39,634 bases of DNA from Streptomyces sp. ISL-11 (GCF_018614525.1 NZ_JAGGOL010000106.1:1-39634); one strand, 5' to 3'; positions 1 to 8,025 are shown, numbered from the stretch's first letter. The notes: generated by a model from the letters alone, not told the origin. Numbers and translations: made by a program.

Positions 1-273
1 GTCCTCGGCGCCCTGCCGCTGCCCGACGGGCTCCGCGACGCCCCGCGCACCCCCGCCCCGCGGCCCGTGCCGGAGGAGCGGCTCCTGGTGGACTGGACGC
101 TGTGCCGGGGGCATGGGCTGTGCGCGGACCTGCTGCCCGGCCTGCTGCGGCTGGGCCCCGACGGCTATCCGGAGCGGGCGGCCATCGCGGTGCCCGCCCG
201 GATGCGGCAGCGGGCGCTGCGCGCGGTGCGGCGCTGCCCCGCCCTGGCCCTGCGCGTCGAAGCCATCAACTGA
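1..273 (+). CDS. Ferredoxin or C-terminal ferredoxin domain (5' end outside window)
   Basis: The frame is open to the left edge, so the gene may begin upstream. A GTG at 67 would give a free-standing 68-residue protein. The visible part has a cysteine, five residues, a second cysteine (CRGHGLC), and about 40 residues later a Cys-Pro (RRCPAL). That is the CX5C...CP spacing of small actinobacterial [3Fe-4S]/[4Fe-4S] ferredoxins, which pass electrons to cytochromes P450 and other oxidoreductases. The Pro-rich stretch just before the GTG reads like an interdomain linker. The segment could therefore be the C-terminal domain of a larger redox protein, for example a NuoF-like flavoprotein; I cannot decide from this window. 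The next gene encodes an exported lipoprotein family often discussed with redox functions. Confident as ferredoxin-like, uncertain about the start. Confidence 0.7.
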   Translation, partial: VLGALPLPDGLRDAPRTPAPRPVPEERLLVDWTLCRGHGLCADLLPGLLRLGPDGYPERAAIAVPARMRQRALRAVRRCPALALRVEAIN

Positions 274-303
274 ACGTTTCTTAGCGACCTGTGACAACTT
301 CCC

Positions 304-328
304 GGTTCCGCTGAGTGCTCGCGGAACC
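304..328 (+). terminator. Hairpin after the ferredoxin gene
   Basis: A perfect 8-bp inverted repeat (GGTTCCGC/GCGGAACC) with a 9-nt loop lies 31 bases after the ferredoxin stop and 58 bases before the next start. No T-run follows, which is common for Streptomyces terminators. It could equally be an operator or leader structure for the lipoprotein gene. Confidence 0.4.
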
Positions 329-386
329 CCTCCCGTATCCCCACGCGACGGCGGAACCACCGCCGTGCACCACCCGAGGAGCGAAC

Positions 387-1373
387 ATGGACAAGCGGCG
401 ACAGGCATCCCTCGCGGGAGCGGCACTCACGGTCATGGCCCTGACGGCGGCGTGCGGCGGCGGTACGTCCGCGAAGGGCGGCACGGGCGACGACGCCCGG
501 CCCGCCGCGAACAGCTCCCAGGCCGGCAAGGGCTACGGGTACGGCTCCGACGACTACGGCGCCGAACCGGCCGGCGGGAAGGCGGCGGCCAAGGGCGAGG
601 CGGGCGGCAAGCTGGCCGTCCGGGACGCCTCGGGCCTGGGCAAGGTCGTCACCGACGAGAAGGGCTTCACCCTCTACCGCTTCGACAAGGACTCCGCGAA
701 ACCGCCCACGTCCCGCTGCGACGGCGACTGCGCCAAGGCCTGGCCGCCCGTCCCCGCCGGCTCCTCCACGGCCACCGCCGGGATCGAGTCCTCCGCGCTC
801 GGCGAGGTCATGCGCGCCGACGGCACCCGGCAGCTGACCCTGGCCGGCTGGCCCGTCTACCGCTACGCCAAGGACACCGCGCCCGGCGAGACCAAGGGCC
901 AGGGTGTCGGCGGCACCTGGAACGCGCTCGCCCCCGACGGCAAGAAGGCGGGCGCGGATGCCGGCGGGAGCAAGGAGCAGCCGGCCAAGGAGCAGCCCGC
1001 GCCCGCCGGGGTGACCGTGTCCGACAACCCCAAGCTGGGAAAGATCCTCGTGGACGGGCAGGGCCGGACGCTGTACCGCTTCAACAAGGACAGCGCCTGG
1101 CCCATGAAGTTCGCCTGCACCGGAAGCTGCCTGGACACCTGGAAGCCCGCCAAGCCCGTGGACAAGGCCGCGATCCGGGACGTGCCCGAGAAGCTGGTCA
1201 CCACGGTGACCCGCCCCGACGGCACCCGCCAGCTCGCGATCGACTGCTGGCCGGTGTACTGGTTCACCGGCGACACCAAGGCCGGGGACGTCAACGGCCA
1301 GGGCAAGCAGGACCTGTGGTTCGCCGTGGACGACAAGGGCGAGAAGAACACCACCGTCCCGGCACAGGGCTGA
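387..1373 (+). CDS. Lipoprotein with Yx(F/W/Y)xxD repeats (COG4315/Lipoprotein_15 type)
   Basis: The protein has 328 residues. The ATG follows a GAGGAGCG ribosome binding site, and an upstream in-frame ATG at 315 lacks one. The N-terminus is a lipoprotein signal peptide with lipobox LTAAC, so the mature protein should be anchored outside the membrane. After a Gly/Ala/Lys-rich spacer there are two homologous domains of about 105 residues (roughly 75-190 and 215-325). Each has two Yx(F/W/Y)xxD motifs: YRFDKD, YRYAKD, YRFNKD and YWFTGD. Each also has a cysteine pair (CDGDC; CTGSC) and a DGTRQL segment. These are hallmarks of the 'secreted repeat of unknown function' family. The biochemical role is unknown; the paired cysteines and aromatic motifs would fit a redox or cofactor-binding role, which is inference. 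It is convergent with the next gene, with only 8 bases between stops. Confidence 0.85.
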   Translation: MDKRRQASLAGAALTVMALTAACGGGTSAKGGTGDDARPAANSSQAGKGYGYGSDDYGAEPAGGKAAAKGEAGGKLAVRDASGLGKVVTDEKGFTLYRFDKDSAKPPTSRCDGDCAKAWPPVPAGSSTATAGIESSALGEVMRADGTRQLTLAGWPVYRYAKDTAPGETKGQGVGGTWNALAPDGKKAGADAGGSKEQPAKEQPAPAGVTVSDNPKLGKILVDGQGRTLYRFNKDSAWPMKFACTGSCLDTWKPAKPVDKAAIRDVPEKLVTTVTRPDGTRQLAIDCWPVYWFTGDTKAGDVNGQGKQDLWFAVDDKGEKNTTVPAQG

Positions 1374-1381
1374 GCCCGGCG

Positions 1382-2737
1382 TCAGCGGAGCCCGACCGCG
1401 CGCAGGGCCCGCTGCTGCTCCGGCGCCGGGTCGAGCGGGAAGTAGAGGTAGCAGACGCCTCCCGTACCGCTCCTGACCTGCCCCTGGGCGTTGTAGCGCT
1501 TGGTGCGGAGCCAGATGTTCTCGAACTGCCGCCGCCGGTAGACGCGTCGGACCTCCGGGTCCGACGGGCTCGCCGGGTCGTTGGCCACGACGTCGCCGTC
1601 GCGGGTGAAGCCGGCCAGGCACATCAGGTGCCCGGCCGTGCCGTAGCCCGCGCCGTCGAGCTCGGAGGCGAGGAAGGACTGGGAGGTGATGACGGGGATG
1701 CGCGCGCGGATCAGCCGTTCCGCGTCGGAGAGCGAGCCCAGCCGGGTGACGACGGCCTGGAGATCGCGGTAGGTGGCGGCGTAGGCGGCGTTGAAGGGCC
1801 AGTTGCCACAGCCCTTGTACTGGTGGTCGTAGGTGGCGCGGGCCGCGTGGCAGACCTGCGGGTCGGCGTAGTCGGGGTTCACCCAGGCGAGGTCCTCGGC
1901 GCAGGGCTTCCGGCCCCAGTACTCGATGACCATCTCCGAGGACGTCGGGCTGCACCACGCCTCGCCGCCGTTGTCGTACTCCGGGTACTGCCCCTTGTGG
2001 ATCTCCTGGGAGTAGCGCGGCACCATCAGCTCGCGCCCGGCGGCCTCCCCCGGCTCCGAGGCGGGCACGGTGAACCGGTCGGGGATGTCCGAGCCCATGA
2101 CGCCGAGCCGCCACACGGTGGGCGTCAGGCCGCTGCCCGGTCTGCGGAAGAGCGTCAGGCGCAGCTCGTACGAGGCGAGGCGGAGCCCGGTCGCCGGGTT
2201 GTCGACGACGACGGTGTCGGTGGAGACGCTGCTCCTGCCGTCGCCCTGCCCGTCGACGGAGGTGCGCCGGATGTCGCCGTCCGCGTCGCCGGCGGTCCAG
2301 CGGCCGAGCACGTACCAGGGGGTCCGCCCCCGGTCGGAGTACGTGGCGCGCAGCTCGGTCTGGATCCAGGTGCCGGCGGGGGCGTGGGCGTTCCAGGAGG
2401 CGATGACCTCGCTCGCGGCGGCGGCCGGCCGGTGGACGGGGGCGGTCCAGGTGGCGTACTCCCAGGTGGTCGTGGTGCGGGTGTGCGGGTCGGTGTAGTC
2501 GAGGGTGCCGACGGGGCGGTCGATGACCAGACCGGGGCGCCGGCCGGTCCGGACGTCCGTGCCGTGGGAGGCGCCCCGGCGCCAGTCGGGGGCGGTGGTC
2601 CAGGCCCGGTTGTCGATGGCGGAGGCGTGCCGGGCGGGTCCGGAGGCGGAGGCGGGGCCGGCGGTGAACGAGGTGGCCGCCGCGACCCCGAGGGCGGCGG
2701 CGAGCACGGTGCGGCGGGGCGTGGGTCTGCTGGACAT
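1382..2737 (-). CDS. Secreted C39-like cysteine peptidase family protein
   Basis: The protein has 451 residues. The ATG at 2737 follows GGGGGA; the frame runs further upstream without a convincing start. The N-terminus has an arginine pair (PRRTVLAAALG) before a hydrophobic segment ending ASASG, so export through Tat or Sec is likely. The first half (about 40-235) is a beta-rich region of unknown type. The second half is a papain-fold peptidase_C39-like domain. The candidate catalytic cysteine is Cys262 in GGEAWCSPTS, the histidine is His370 in GTAGHLMC, and Asn386/Asp387 lie in VANDPAS. The family is widespread in Streptomyces as secreted 'C39 family peptidase' or BtlCP-like proteins. It lacks the ABC-transporter context of bacteriocin-processing C39 peptidases, so it is more likely a stand-alone secreted protease or amidase. 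The substrate is unknown. Confidence 0.85.
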   Translation of the reverse strand: MSSRPTPRRTVLAAALGVAAATSFTAGPASASGPARHASAIDNRAWTTAPDWRRGASHGTDVRTGRRPGLVIDRPVGTLDYTDPHTRTTTTWEYATWTAPVHRPAAAASEVIASWNAHAPAGTWIQTELRATYSDRGRTPWYVLGRWTAGDADGDIRRTSVDGQGDGRSSVSTDTVVVDNPATGLRLASYELRLTLFRRPGSGLTPTVWRLGVMGSDIPDRFTVPASEPGEAAGRELMVPRYSQEIHKGQYPEYDNGGEAWCSPTSSEMVIEYWGRKPCAEDLAWVNPDYADPQVCHAARATYDHQYKGCGNWPFNAAYAATYRDLQAVVTRLGSLSDAERLIRARIPVITSQSFLASELDGAGYGTAGHLMCLAGFTRDGDVVANDPASPSDPEVRRVYRRRQFENIWLRTKRYNAQGQVRSGTGGVCYLYFPLDPAPEQQRALRAVGLR

Positions 2738-2836
2738 GACGGTCCCCCAGTCGTGGACGGGTGTGCGAGCCAGTGATTCCCCGTCCGACCCGTCCCCAAT
2801 ACCCGTCCGCCCCGGGAGCCGCCATAGGGTGGACCG

Positions 2837-3454
2837 GTGAACGGTCCCCTCCCCTCTTCCCCGCCTCCCCCGCCCGACCCGCTGCCGGCCCTCGCCCGGC
2901 GGCTGCGGGCGCTGCCGCCCTCCCTCGGGCCGGTGCGGCTCGTGGCCGTGGACGGGCACGCGGGTTCGGGGAAGACGACGTTCGGCGGCCGGCTGGCGGC
3001 GGAGCTGGGGGGAGCGCCCGTACTGCGCCTGGACGACCTCGCGACGCACGAGGAGCTGTTCGGCTGGACCGGGCGGCTGGCCGAAGCCGTCCTGGCCCCT
3101 CTCGCGCGCGGTGAGAGCGCGCGCTACCTCGCGTACGACTGGGTGGCGCGGCGGTTCGCGGAGGAGCGGGAACTGGCCCCGGCGCCGGTGGTGCTGGTGG
3201 AGGGGGTCGGCGCGGGGCGCCGGGCGCTGCGACCTCATCTGGCGTGCCTGATGTGGATGGAGTTGCCGTATGAACACTCCTGGGAAAGGGGTCAACTCCG
3301 CGACGGCCCAGGGCTGGCCGAATTCTGGGACGGCTGGAAGCGGGCGGAGCGCGAACATTTCGCGGCCGACCCGTCGCGCCCGTACGCCGAACTGCTGATT
3401 CTTCAGGGCGAAGAGGGCTACGAGGTGCTCCCGGGGCCCTCGGAGATCCTTTGA
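2837..3454 (+). CDS. P-loop nucleoside/uridine kinase-like protein
   Basis: The protein has 205 residues and starts at GTG after GGGTGGA. After a Pro-rich N-terminus it has a Walker A motif (GHAGSGKT, about residues 40-47), followed by RLDDLATHEELFGW. An LRLDD acidic strand of this kind carries the substrate-contacting aspartates in uridine kinases. A later VVLVEGVGAG strand matches the 'lid/core' strand of the same family. The size agrees with uridine kinase-like (Udk/phosphoribulokinase fold) proteins of about 200 residues. The gene is divergent from the peptidase gene, with about 100 bases between starts, so the two share a promoter region. The true substrate cannot be read from sequence; annotation as AAA- or uridine kinase-like ATP-binding protein is safe. 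Confidence 0.75.
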   Translation: MNGPLPSSPPPPPDPLPALARRLRALPPSLGPVRLVAVDGHAGSGKTTFGGRLAAELGGAPVLRLDDLATHEELFGWTGRLAEAVLAPLARGESARYLAYDWVARRFAEERELAPAPVVLVEGVGAGRRALRPHLACLMWMELPYEHSWERGQLRDGPGLAEFWDGWKRAEREHFAADPSRPYAELLILQGEEGYEVLPGPSEIL

Positions 3455-3474
3455 ACCACCGCCGCCCTCACGCT

Positions 3475-3490
3475 CGGTGATCGATCACCG
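3475..3490. promoter_or_regulatory. 16-bp perfect palindrome
   Basis: CGGTGATCGATCACCG is a perfect dyad with no spacer, 21 bases after the kinase-like stop and just upstream of the promoter candidate at 3541. It could be an operator for the downstream transcript or the stem of a short terminator; without a loop an operator seems more natural. No regulator is recognisable for it. Confidence 0.35.
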
Positions 3491-3540
3491 CCCGTGTGCT
3501 GTCCGTCGCCATCCGATCCCGCCGACTGCGCCAACTCGGC

Positions 3541-3570
3541 TTGACCGAGGGGGCGTACAGGACTTACGTT
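3541..3570 (+). promoter_or_regulatory. Candidate HrdB-type promoter
   Basis: A TTGACC -35 box (3541-3546) and a TACGTT -10 box (3565-3570) are separated by 18 bases. This predicts a start near 3577. Such a transcript would read straight into the strong hairpin at 3606-3643, which is why a short RNA is proposed there. A second TACGAT -10-like box lies at 3797-3802, closer to the ATPase gene, but without a recognisable -35 box. Confidence 0.45.
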
Positions 3571-3576
3571 CTCATT

Positions 3577-3645
3577 GTGCGGCCGGTTGAAGCCGCCTGC
3601 GGACGCGAAGCCCCCGGTTGTTCCCCCGTGATCGGGGGCTTCGTA
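3577..3645 (+). ncRNA. Candidate small RNA or attenuated leader with alternative hairpins
   Basis: From the predicted start near 3577 the RNA would hold a 5-bp stem (GCGGC 3579-3583 with GCCGC 3592-3596). It then holds a perfect 11-bp stem (CGAAGCCCCCG 3606-3616 with CGGGGGCTTCG 3633-3643). The 16-nt loop of the long stem repeats CCCCCG (3623-3628), which can itself pair with CGGGGG through a TGAT tetraloop. The long and short stems are thus mutually exclusive. Read as a terminator it would release a transcript of about 70 nt; read as an attenuator it would control the ATPase gene almost 300 bases downstream. The stretch 3646-3936 shows only one more 7-bp hairpin (3811-3832) and no gene. Confidence 0.4.
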
Positions 3646-3936
3646 CCACCCGCGAATCTCCCCTTTGGGCCCTTTGCTCCATGGCGACCCTCACACTGGG
3701 TGACCATCTTCCGGATCGCCCCTCCGGCCCCCGGGGATCGCCTTTCCGCCGCGAACAGCGCTTGCGGCACCCTTCGGCCGACGCCAACCGCGCAGGTACG
3801 ATGCGAGGCGGTGCACCTATCGGCGGGTGCACTGGCACACTGGTCAACTCCCGTCCACAGCACAGCGTTTCGGAACAGGCGCAGCCAGGCACACGCCCGG
3901 CAGCACGCTACGGGGGCACGGTTTGTGGGGGACGTG

Positions 3937-5847
3937 ATGGATCTCGGCATGCAGGGCCCGCCCGCCCCGGCCGATCTCGCCTGGCTGCGGGCCGTGGACG
4001 CCTACACCATGGGCGCCTACGCGCAGGCCGAGGAGGAGTTCCGGACGGCGGTCCGCGTCGACCCGGGGATGGCGGACGCCTGGCTCGGCCTGCACGCGCT
4101 GCGCGCCGACACCACCACCGCACTGCTGCGCATGTACCGCCACCGGGACCGCTTCGGCGAGCAGCGGACCCGCCACCGGCGCACCCTGAACTCCTGGTAC
4201 TGGCTGGGCTGGTGGGTGCAGCCCGTCCTGGAGAGCGGCCGCGACCTGCTGCTCGCGCACGCCTCACACTGGCTCGACGGCCGTCACGTACCCGACCTGG
4301 ACCGGGCGCTGGCCGGCTGCCCGCCCGTGGAGACCGACCCCCAGGCGCGCTTCCTGCACGCCTGCCGCGCCTATCTGGTCAAGGACTGGGAGCAGCTCGT
4401 CCGGCACACCGAGCCGCTCCTGGACGACCCGCTGCTGGGCATCGAGGCCGGGCTGTTCGGCGGCATGGCCCGGGTGCGGCTGGAGATGTACGGCCAGGCC
4501 GAGCCGCTGCTGTCGGCCGCCCTGATGCGCTGCCGCAGCGAGCAGCCGCAGCGCAAGGAGCTGCGCTACTGGCTGGCGCGCGCCCATGAGGGCACCGGGC
4601 GCAGCGCCGCCGCCCTGCCCCTCTACCGCGCCGTGCACCGCGTGGACCCGTCCTTCATGGACACCTCGGCCCGGCTCACCGCCATCGCGGACGGGGACGG
4701 CCTCGACGACCACCTGGACCTGACGCCGGTGCCGCTGGGCGGGCCGGATCCGGCACCCGCCACCGACCCGGCGGGCGAGACCGGCCCGGCCGCCCCGGAC
4801 CCGCTCGACGGCCGCGACCTGCTGACCGGTACGGACCCGGAGCCCTCCGGCCCGCCCCAGGCCGACGCCGACACCGACGACGTCCGCCGGAAGGTCCGCG
4901 TCCCCGCGCAGCCCGCGGCCCAGCCGGCGCCCGGCCCCTCCGACCCCGTCCTGCTGGCCAAGGCCCTCTCCGAGCTGGAGCGGATGGTCGGGCTGGACCC
5001 GGTCAAGCGGCAGGTGCGGGCGCTGTCGGCGCAGCTGCACATGGCCCGCCTGCGGGCCGGCCAGGGCCTGCCCGTCCAGCCTCCCAAGCGCCACTTCGTC
5101 TTCTCCGGCCCCTCCGGTACCGGCAAGACCACGGTCGCCCGGATCCTCGGCCGGGTCTTCTACGCCCTCGGGCTCCTCGGCGGCGACCATCTGGTCGAGG
5201 CCCAGCGCGCCGACCTGGTCGGGGAGTTCCTCGGCCAGACGGCCGTCAAGGCCAATGAGCTGATCGACTCCGCGCTCGGCGGGGTGCTCTTCGTCGACGA
5301 GGCGTACAGCCTGTCCAACTCCGGCTACACCAAGGGCGACGCCTACGGCGACGAGGCCCTGCAGGTGCTGCTCAAACGCGCCGAGGACAACCGCGACCGC
5401 CTGGTGGTGATCCTCGCCGGCTACCCCGAGGGCATGGACCGCCTCCTCGCCACCAACCCCGGTCTGGGCTCCCGCTTCACCACCCGCGTCGACTTCCCCA
5501 GCTACCGCCCCCGCGAACTCACCAGCATCGGCGAGGTGCTGGCCGCCGAGAACGGCGACCGCTGGGACGAGGAGGCGCTGGAGGAGCTGCGCAGCGTCAG
5601 CGCGCACGTGGTCGAACAGGGCTGGATCGACGAGCTGGGCAACGGCCGTTTCCTGCGCACGCTGTACGAGAAGAGCTGCGCGTACCGGGACCTGCGCCTG
5701 TCGGGCTGTCCGGCGATCCCGTCCCGCGACGACCTCGCGACGCTGCGGCTGCCGGATCTGATGCAGGCGTACGGGGAAGTCCTCTCGGGCCCCGGCTGGG
5801 GCTCCCCCCGCCGGGGCGGCTCCCGGGACCCGCAGGACCCGGCGTGA
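3937..5847 (+). CDS. EccA-like TPR and AAA+ ATPase (CbxX/CfqX/SpoVK family)
   Basis: The protein has 636 residues. The ATG follows GGGGGAC at good spacing; a GTG directly before it is an alternative. Residues 1-240 form TPR-like helical repeats (AYAQAEEEFRTAVRVDPGMADAWLG; EPLLSAALMRC). Residues about 250-335 are a Pro/Asp/Ala-rich linker. The C-terminal half is a CbxX-type AAA+ domain with Walker A GPSGTGKT (391-398), Walker B LFVDEAYSL (Asp454, Glu455), and sensor and arginine-finger regions (VVILAGYPEGMD, NPGLGSRF). The TPR-AAA architecture and length match EccA, the cytosolic ATPase of type VII secretion. No esx, eccB-E or WXG100 genes lie nearby, so this may be a stand-alone relative acting as a remodelling ATPase on an unknown partner. 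It is convergent with the next gene. Confidence 0.85.
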   Translation: MDLGMQGPPAPADLAWLRAVDAYTMGAYAQAEEEFRTAVRVDPGMADAWLGLHALRADTTTALLRMYRHRDRFGEQRTRHRRTLNSWYWLGWWVQPVLESGRDLLLAHASHWLDGRHVPDLDRALAGCPPVETDPQARFLHACRAYLVKDWEQLVRHTEPLLDDPLLGIEAGLFGGMARVRLEMYGQAEPLLSAALMRCRSEQPQRKELRYWLARAHEGTGRSAAALPLYRAVHRVDPSFMDTSARLTAIADGDGLDDHLDLTPVPLGGPDPAPATDPAGETGPAAPDPLDGRDLLTGTDPEPSGPPQADADTDDVRRKVRVPAQPAAQPAPGPSDPVLLAKALSELERMVGLDPVKRQVRALSAQLHMARLRAGQGLPVQPPKRHFVFSGPSGTGKTTVARILGRVFYALGLLGGDHLVEAQRADLVGEFLGQTAVKANELIDSALGGVLFVDEAYSLSNSGYTKGDAYGDEALQVLLKRAEDNRDRLVVILAGYPEGMDRLLATNPGLGSRFTTRVDFPSYRPRELTSIGEVLAAENGDRWDEEALEELRSVSAHVVEQGWIDELGNGRFLRTLYEKSCAYRDLRLSGCPAIPSRDDLATLRLPDLMQAYGEVLSGPGWGSPRRGGSRDPQDPA

Positions 5848-5849
5848 GG

Positions 5850-5909
5850 CCGGGCGGGAGGGCCCTTCGGTGACGCGGCAGCCCTGTCGCCGGGGCGCCC
5901 CCCGCCCGG
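5850..5909. terminator. Bidirectional terminator between convergent genes
   Basis: A 9-bp stem (CCGGGCGGG 5850-5858 with CCCGCCCGG 5901-5909) encloses a second stem (GGTGAC/GTCGCC with one G-T pair). It fills the gap between the ATPase stop and the stop of the secreted repeat protein on the other strand. Confidence 0.5.
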
Positions 5910-5913
5910 GAAC

Positions 5914-6450
5914 CTAGGACGATATCGCCCACTTCAGCTGGGCCGGTGCCGACGCGGGGCTTCCGGTGTACTTGGAGGTGTAGGCGGGTGCCTTGCCGTA
6001 GTCGTCGCCACCGCTGCCGAGGTACCAGCCGTTCCCTTCGTTCTTGATGAGCTTGGTGGCGGCGTCGTAGGACCACTTCAACTGCGGAGGAGCGGCTGCC
6101 GGGTCCCCGGTGTACTGGGTGGTGTACGCGGGTGCCTTGTCGGAGGAGGAGTCGCCGCCGCTGCCGAGGTACCAGCCCTTCGCCTCGTTCTTGATGAGTT
6201 TGGAGGCGGGGTCGTAGGACCACTTCAGGTTGCCGGGTGCCGAGGCGGGCTCTCCCGTGTACTTGGCGGTGTAGGTGGGGGCCTTGGCGGCGGAGGCGTC
6301 ACCGCCGCTGTCGAGATACCACCCTGCCCCCTCGTTCTTGATCGGCGCCGGAGAGGGGGAAGCGGTGTGGCCCACGCCGGGGACCAGAGCGATGAGTGCG
6401 GCGCCGGCGACGAGAATCGCGGACCTCCGGGCGAGCGGGGGCACGGGCAT
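5914..6450 (-). CDS. Secreted protein with three WYL...LKW repeats (possible beta-trefoil)
   Basis: The protein has 178 residues. The ATG at 6450 follows AGGAAGA; the frame extends 33 codons upstream without a better start. The N-terminus is a signal peptide (LARRSAILVAGAALIALVPG, cleavage near GHTAS). The mature part is three tandem repeats of about 47-52 residues, each of the form IKNEGxGWYLxSGGDxxxxK, APxYTxxYTGxPAxAP, xLKW. Three repeats of this length, with an NxGxGWYL start and a closing xLKW, are reminiscent of ricin-type beta-trefoil lectins (closing QxW). That fold assignment is inference. The repeats are also nearly identical at DNA level, so slippage could change their number. No catalytic residues are evident; a carbohydrate- or surface-binding role is plausible. 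Confidence 0.7.
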   Translation of the reverse strand: MPVPPLARRSAILVAGAALIALVPGVGHTASPSPAPIKNEGAGWYLDSGGDASAAKAPTYTAKYTGEPASAPGNLKWSYDPASKLIKNEAKGWYLGSGGDSSSDKAPAYTTQYTGDPAAAPPQLKWSYDAATKLIKNEGNGWYLGSGGDDYGKAPAYTSKYTGSPASAPAQLKWAISS

Positions 6451-6707
6451 GGTCTTCCTGCCGTTTCTGCGCGTGGTCTTGAGAGGGCGAACGGTTCGCC
6501 CCAGGACCGCGCTGTCCGCGACCAGCATGGGTCGGCACCCGTTCCGCACCCACCGGAACCGTTCCCCACCACCGGTTCATGCATGGGCATACGGCTTTGC
6601 CGGGTACGTGTCGCCGGCGCCGCGCGTTCGGGAGCGCCCGGCGTACGGCGGGCGGCGCGGCCGGAAGTATCGTCCCGAAGGCGGACGCACACGAGAGAGG
6701 ATGTCCA

Positions 6708-7955
6708 GTGACCTCGACCCCAGCAGCCGGAGGCTCGGTGAACGGCTCCACGAAGAGTTCCATGAACAGGCAGGCCGGCCCGGAACGGCCCTACGACGTC
6801 GTGCTCTTCGGGGCGACGGGGTTCGTCGGGGAACTCACGGCCGAGTACCTGCTGGCGCACGCGCCGCGAGGATGCCGGTGGGCGCTCGCCGGGCGCAGCC
6901 GGGAGAAGCTGGAGCTGTTGCGGGACCGGCTGGCGGCGCTCGACCCCGTGCGCGCCGCCGAGCCGGCCCTGGTGACCGCGGACGCGGGCGACCGGGCCGC
7001 GATGCGCGCCCTGGCCGAGTCCACGCACGTCGTCGCCTCGACCGTCGGCCCGTACATCCGGTACGGCGCGGAGCTGGTGGCCGCGTGCGCGGAAGCGGGC
7101 ACCGATTACACGGACCTCACCGGCGAGCCGGAGTTCGTGGACCTCATGTACGTGCGCCATGACGCGCGGGCACGCGAGACCGGCGCGCGGATCGTGCACG
7201 CCTGCGGCTTCGACTCGGTGCCGCACGACCTCCTCGCGTACTTCACCGTCCAGCAGCTCCCGGAGGGCGTGCCCCTGACGGTCGACGGCTTCGTGCGCGC
7301 CTCGGGGATGATCTCCGGCGGCACACTGGCCTCGGCCTTGACGATCGCTGCGCGACAGCCTCAGGCGAAGGCCGCGGCCCGGGAGCGGAGCCGGTACGAG
7401 CCGCGGCCGGCCCGGCGCCGGGTCCGGGCCCCGCTGGGAGCGCCGCGGTTCAGCAAGGAGACGGGGGCGTGGGCGCTCCCCCTGCCCACGCTCGACCCTC
7501 AGGTCGTACGCCGTTCGGCCACCGCGCTGGAGCGGTACGGCCCCGATTTCCGCTACCGCCACTACGCGTCCGTGAAGTCGCTGCCCATGGCCCTGGCCGG
7601 GCCGGTCGGCGCGGCCGCGCTGCTGGCCGCCGCGCAGGTGTCCCCCGTCCGGTCCTGGCTGATGCACCGCTACGAACCGGGGAGGGGGCCGGGTCCGGAG
7701 CGGCGGGCACGCGCCCGGTTCCAGGTGCGTGGCGTGGGCGAAGGGGGCGGCCGGCGGGTGTTCACCGAGGTCTCGGGCGGCGATCCGGGGTACGGGGAGA
7801 CGGCGAAGATGCTGGCCGAGGCATCGCTGTGTCTCGCCCTGGACGACCTGCCGGTGACCTCGGGACAGGTCACGACGGCCACGGCCATGGGTGACGCGCT
7901 GATCGGGCGGCTGCGGGCCGCCGGTATGCCGTTCCGTGTCCGCCACGTCGGCTGA
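6708..7955 (+). CDS. Saccharopine dehydrogenase-like / trans-acting enoyl reductase family oxidoreductase
   Basis: The protein has 415 residues. The GTG at 6708 follows GAGAGAGG. A short Ser/Thr-rich N-terminus precedes the NAD(P)-binding Rossmann strand YDVVLFGATGFVGELTAEYL (GATGFVG fingerprint, about residues 28-34). VVASTVGPYIRYG, YTDLTGEPEF and HACGFDSVPHDLL follow, all typical of the saccharopine dehydrogenase superfamily. In this branch the domain is found in mycobacterial trans-acting enoyl reductases that act on polyketide-derived lipids and in many uncharacterised membrane-associated paralogs. There is no lysine-biosynthetic context here, so true saccharopine dehydrogenase activity is unlikely. 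The gene is divergent from the secreted repeat protein. Confidence 0.75.
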   Translation: MTSTPAAGGSVNGSTKSSMNRQAGPERPYDVVLFGATGFVGELTAEYLLAHAPRGCRWALAGRSREKLELLRDRLAALDPVRAAEPALVTADAGDRAAMRALAESTHVVASTVGPYIRYGAELVAACAEAGTDYTDLTGEPEFVDLMYVRHDARARETGARIVHACGFDSVPHDLLAYFTVQQLPEGVPLTVDGFVRASGMISGGTLASALTIAARQPQAKAAARERSRYEPRPARRRVRAPLGAPRFSKETGAWALPLPTLDPQVVRRSATALERYGPDFRYRHYASVKSLPMALAGPVGAAALLAAAQVSPVRSWLMHRYEPGRGPGPERRARARFQVRGVGEGGGRRVFTEVSGGDPGYGETAKMLAEASLCLALDDLPVTSGQVTTATAMGDALIGRLRAAGMPFRVRHVG

Positions 7956-8002
7956 CGGTCCGCCGACCCTCCGGAGCCCGACGTTCCGCTAGGACGTGCG
8001 CC

Positions 8003-8025
8003 GGCCCGCCGGCGGCCGTCGGGCC
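8003..8025. terminator. GC-rich hairpin between convergent genes
   Basis: GGCCCG (8003-8008) pairs with CGGGCC (8020-8025) around an 11-nt GC-rich loop. It lies in the 80-base gap between the oxidoreductase stop and the bL37 stop. It is only a modest stem; included because it could serve both convergent transcripts. Confidence 0.3.

Noticed and set aside
113..2776. Very long open frames on both strands (887 and 886 codons) across 113-2825
   Set aside because: They cross several well-supported genes in other frames, are Arg/Pro/Gly-rich, and arise from high GC.
3606..3643. 6C RNA or a known riboswitch at the C-rich hairpin
   Set aside because: The loop has runs of only five C and a single such stem; none of the known riboswitch cores I can recall fits.
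4264..5607. 447-codon minus-strand frame opposite the ATPase gene
   Set aside because: It is a shadow of the AAA+ coding strand; no ribosome binding site and no domain.
6708..7955. True saccharopine dehydrogenase in lysine metabolism linked to davAB
   Set aside because: The gene is 17 kb from davAB, and the sequence fits the trans-acting enoyl reductase branch rather than lysine-forming enzymes.
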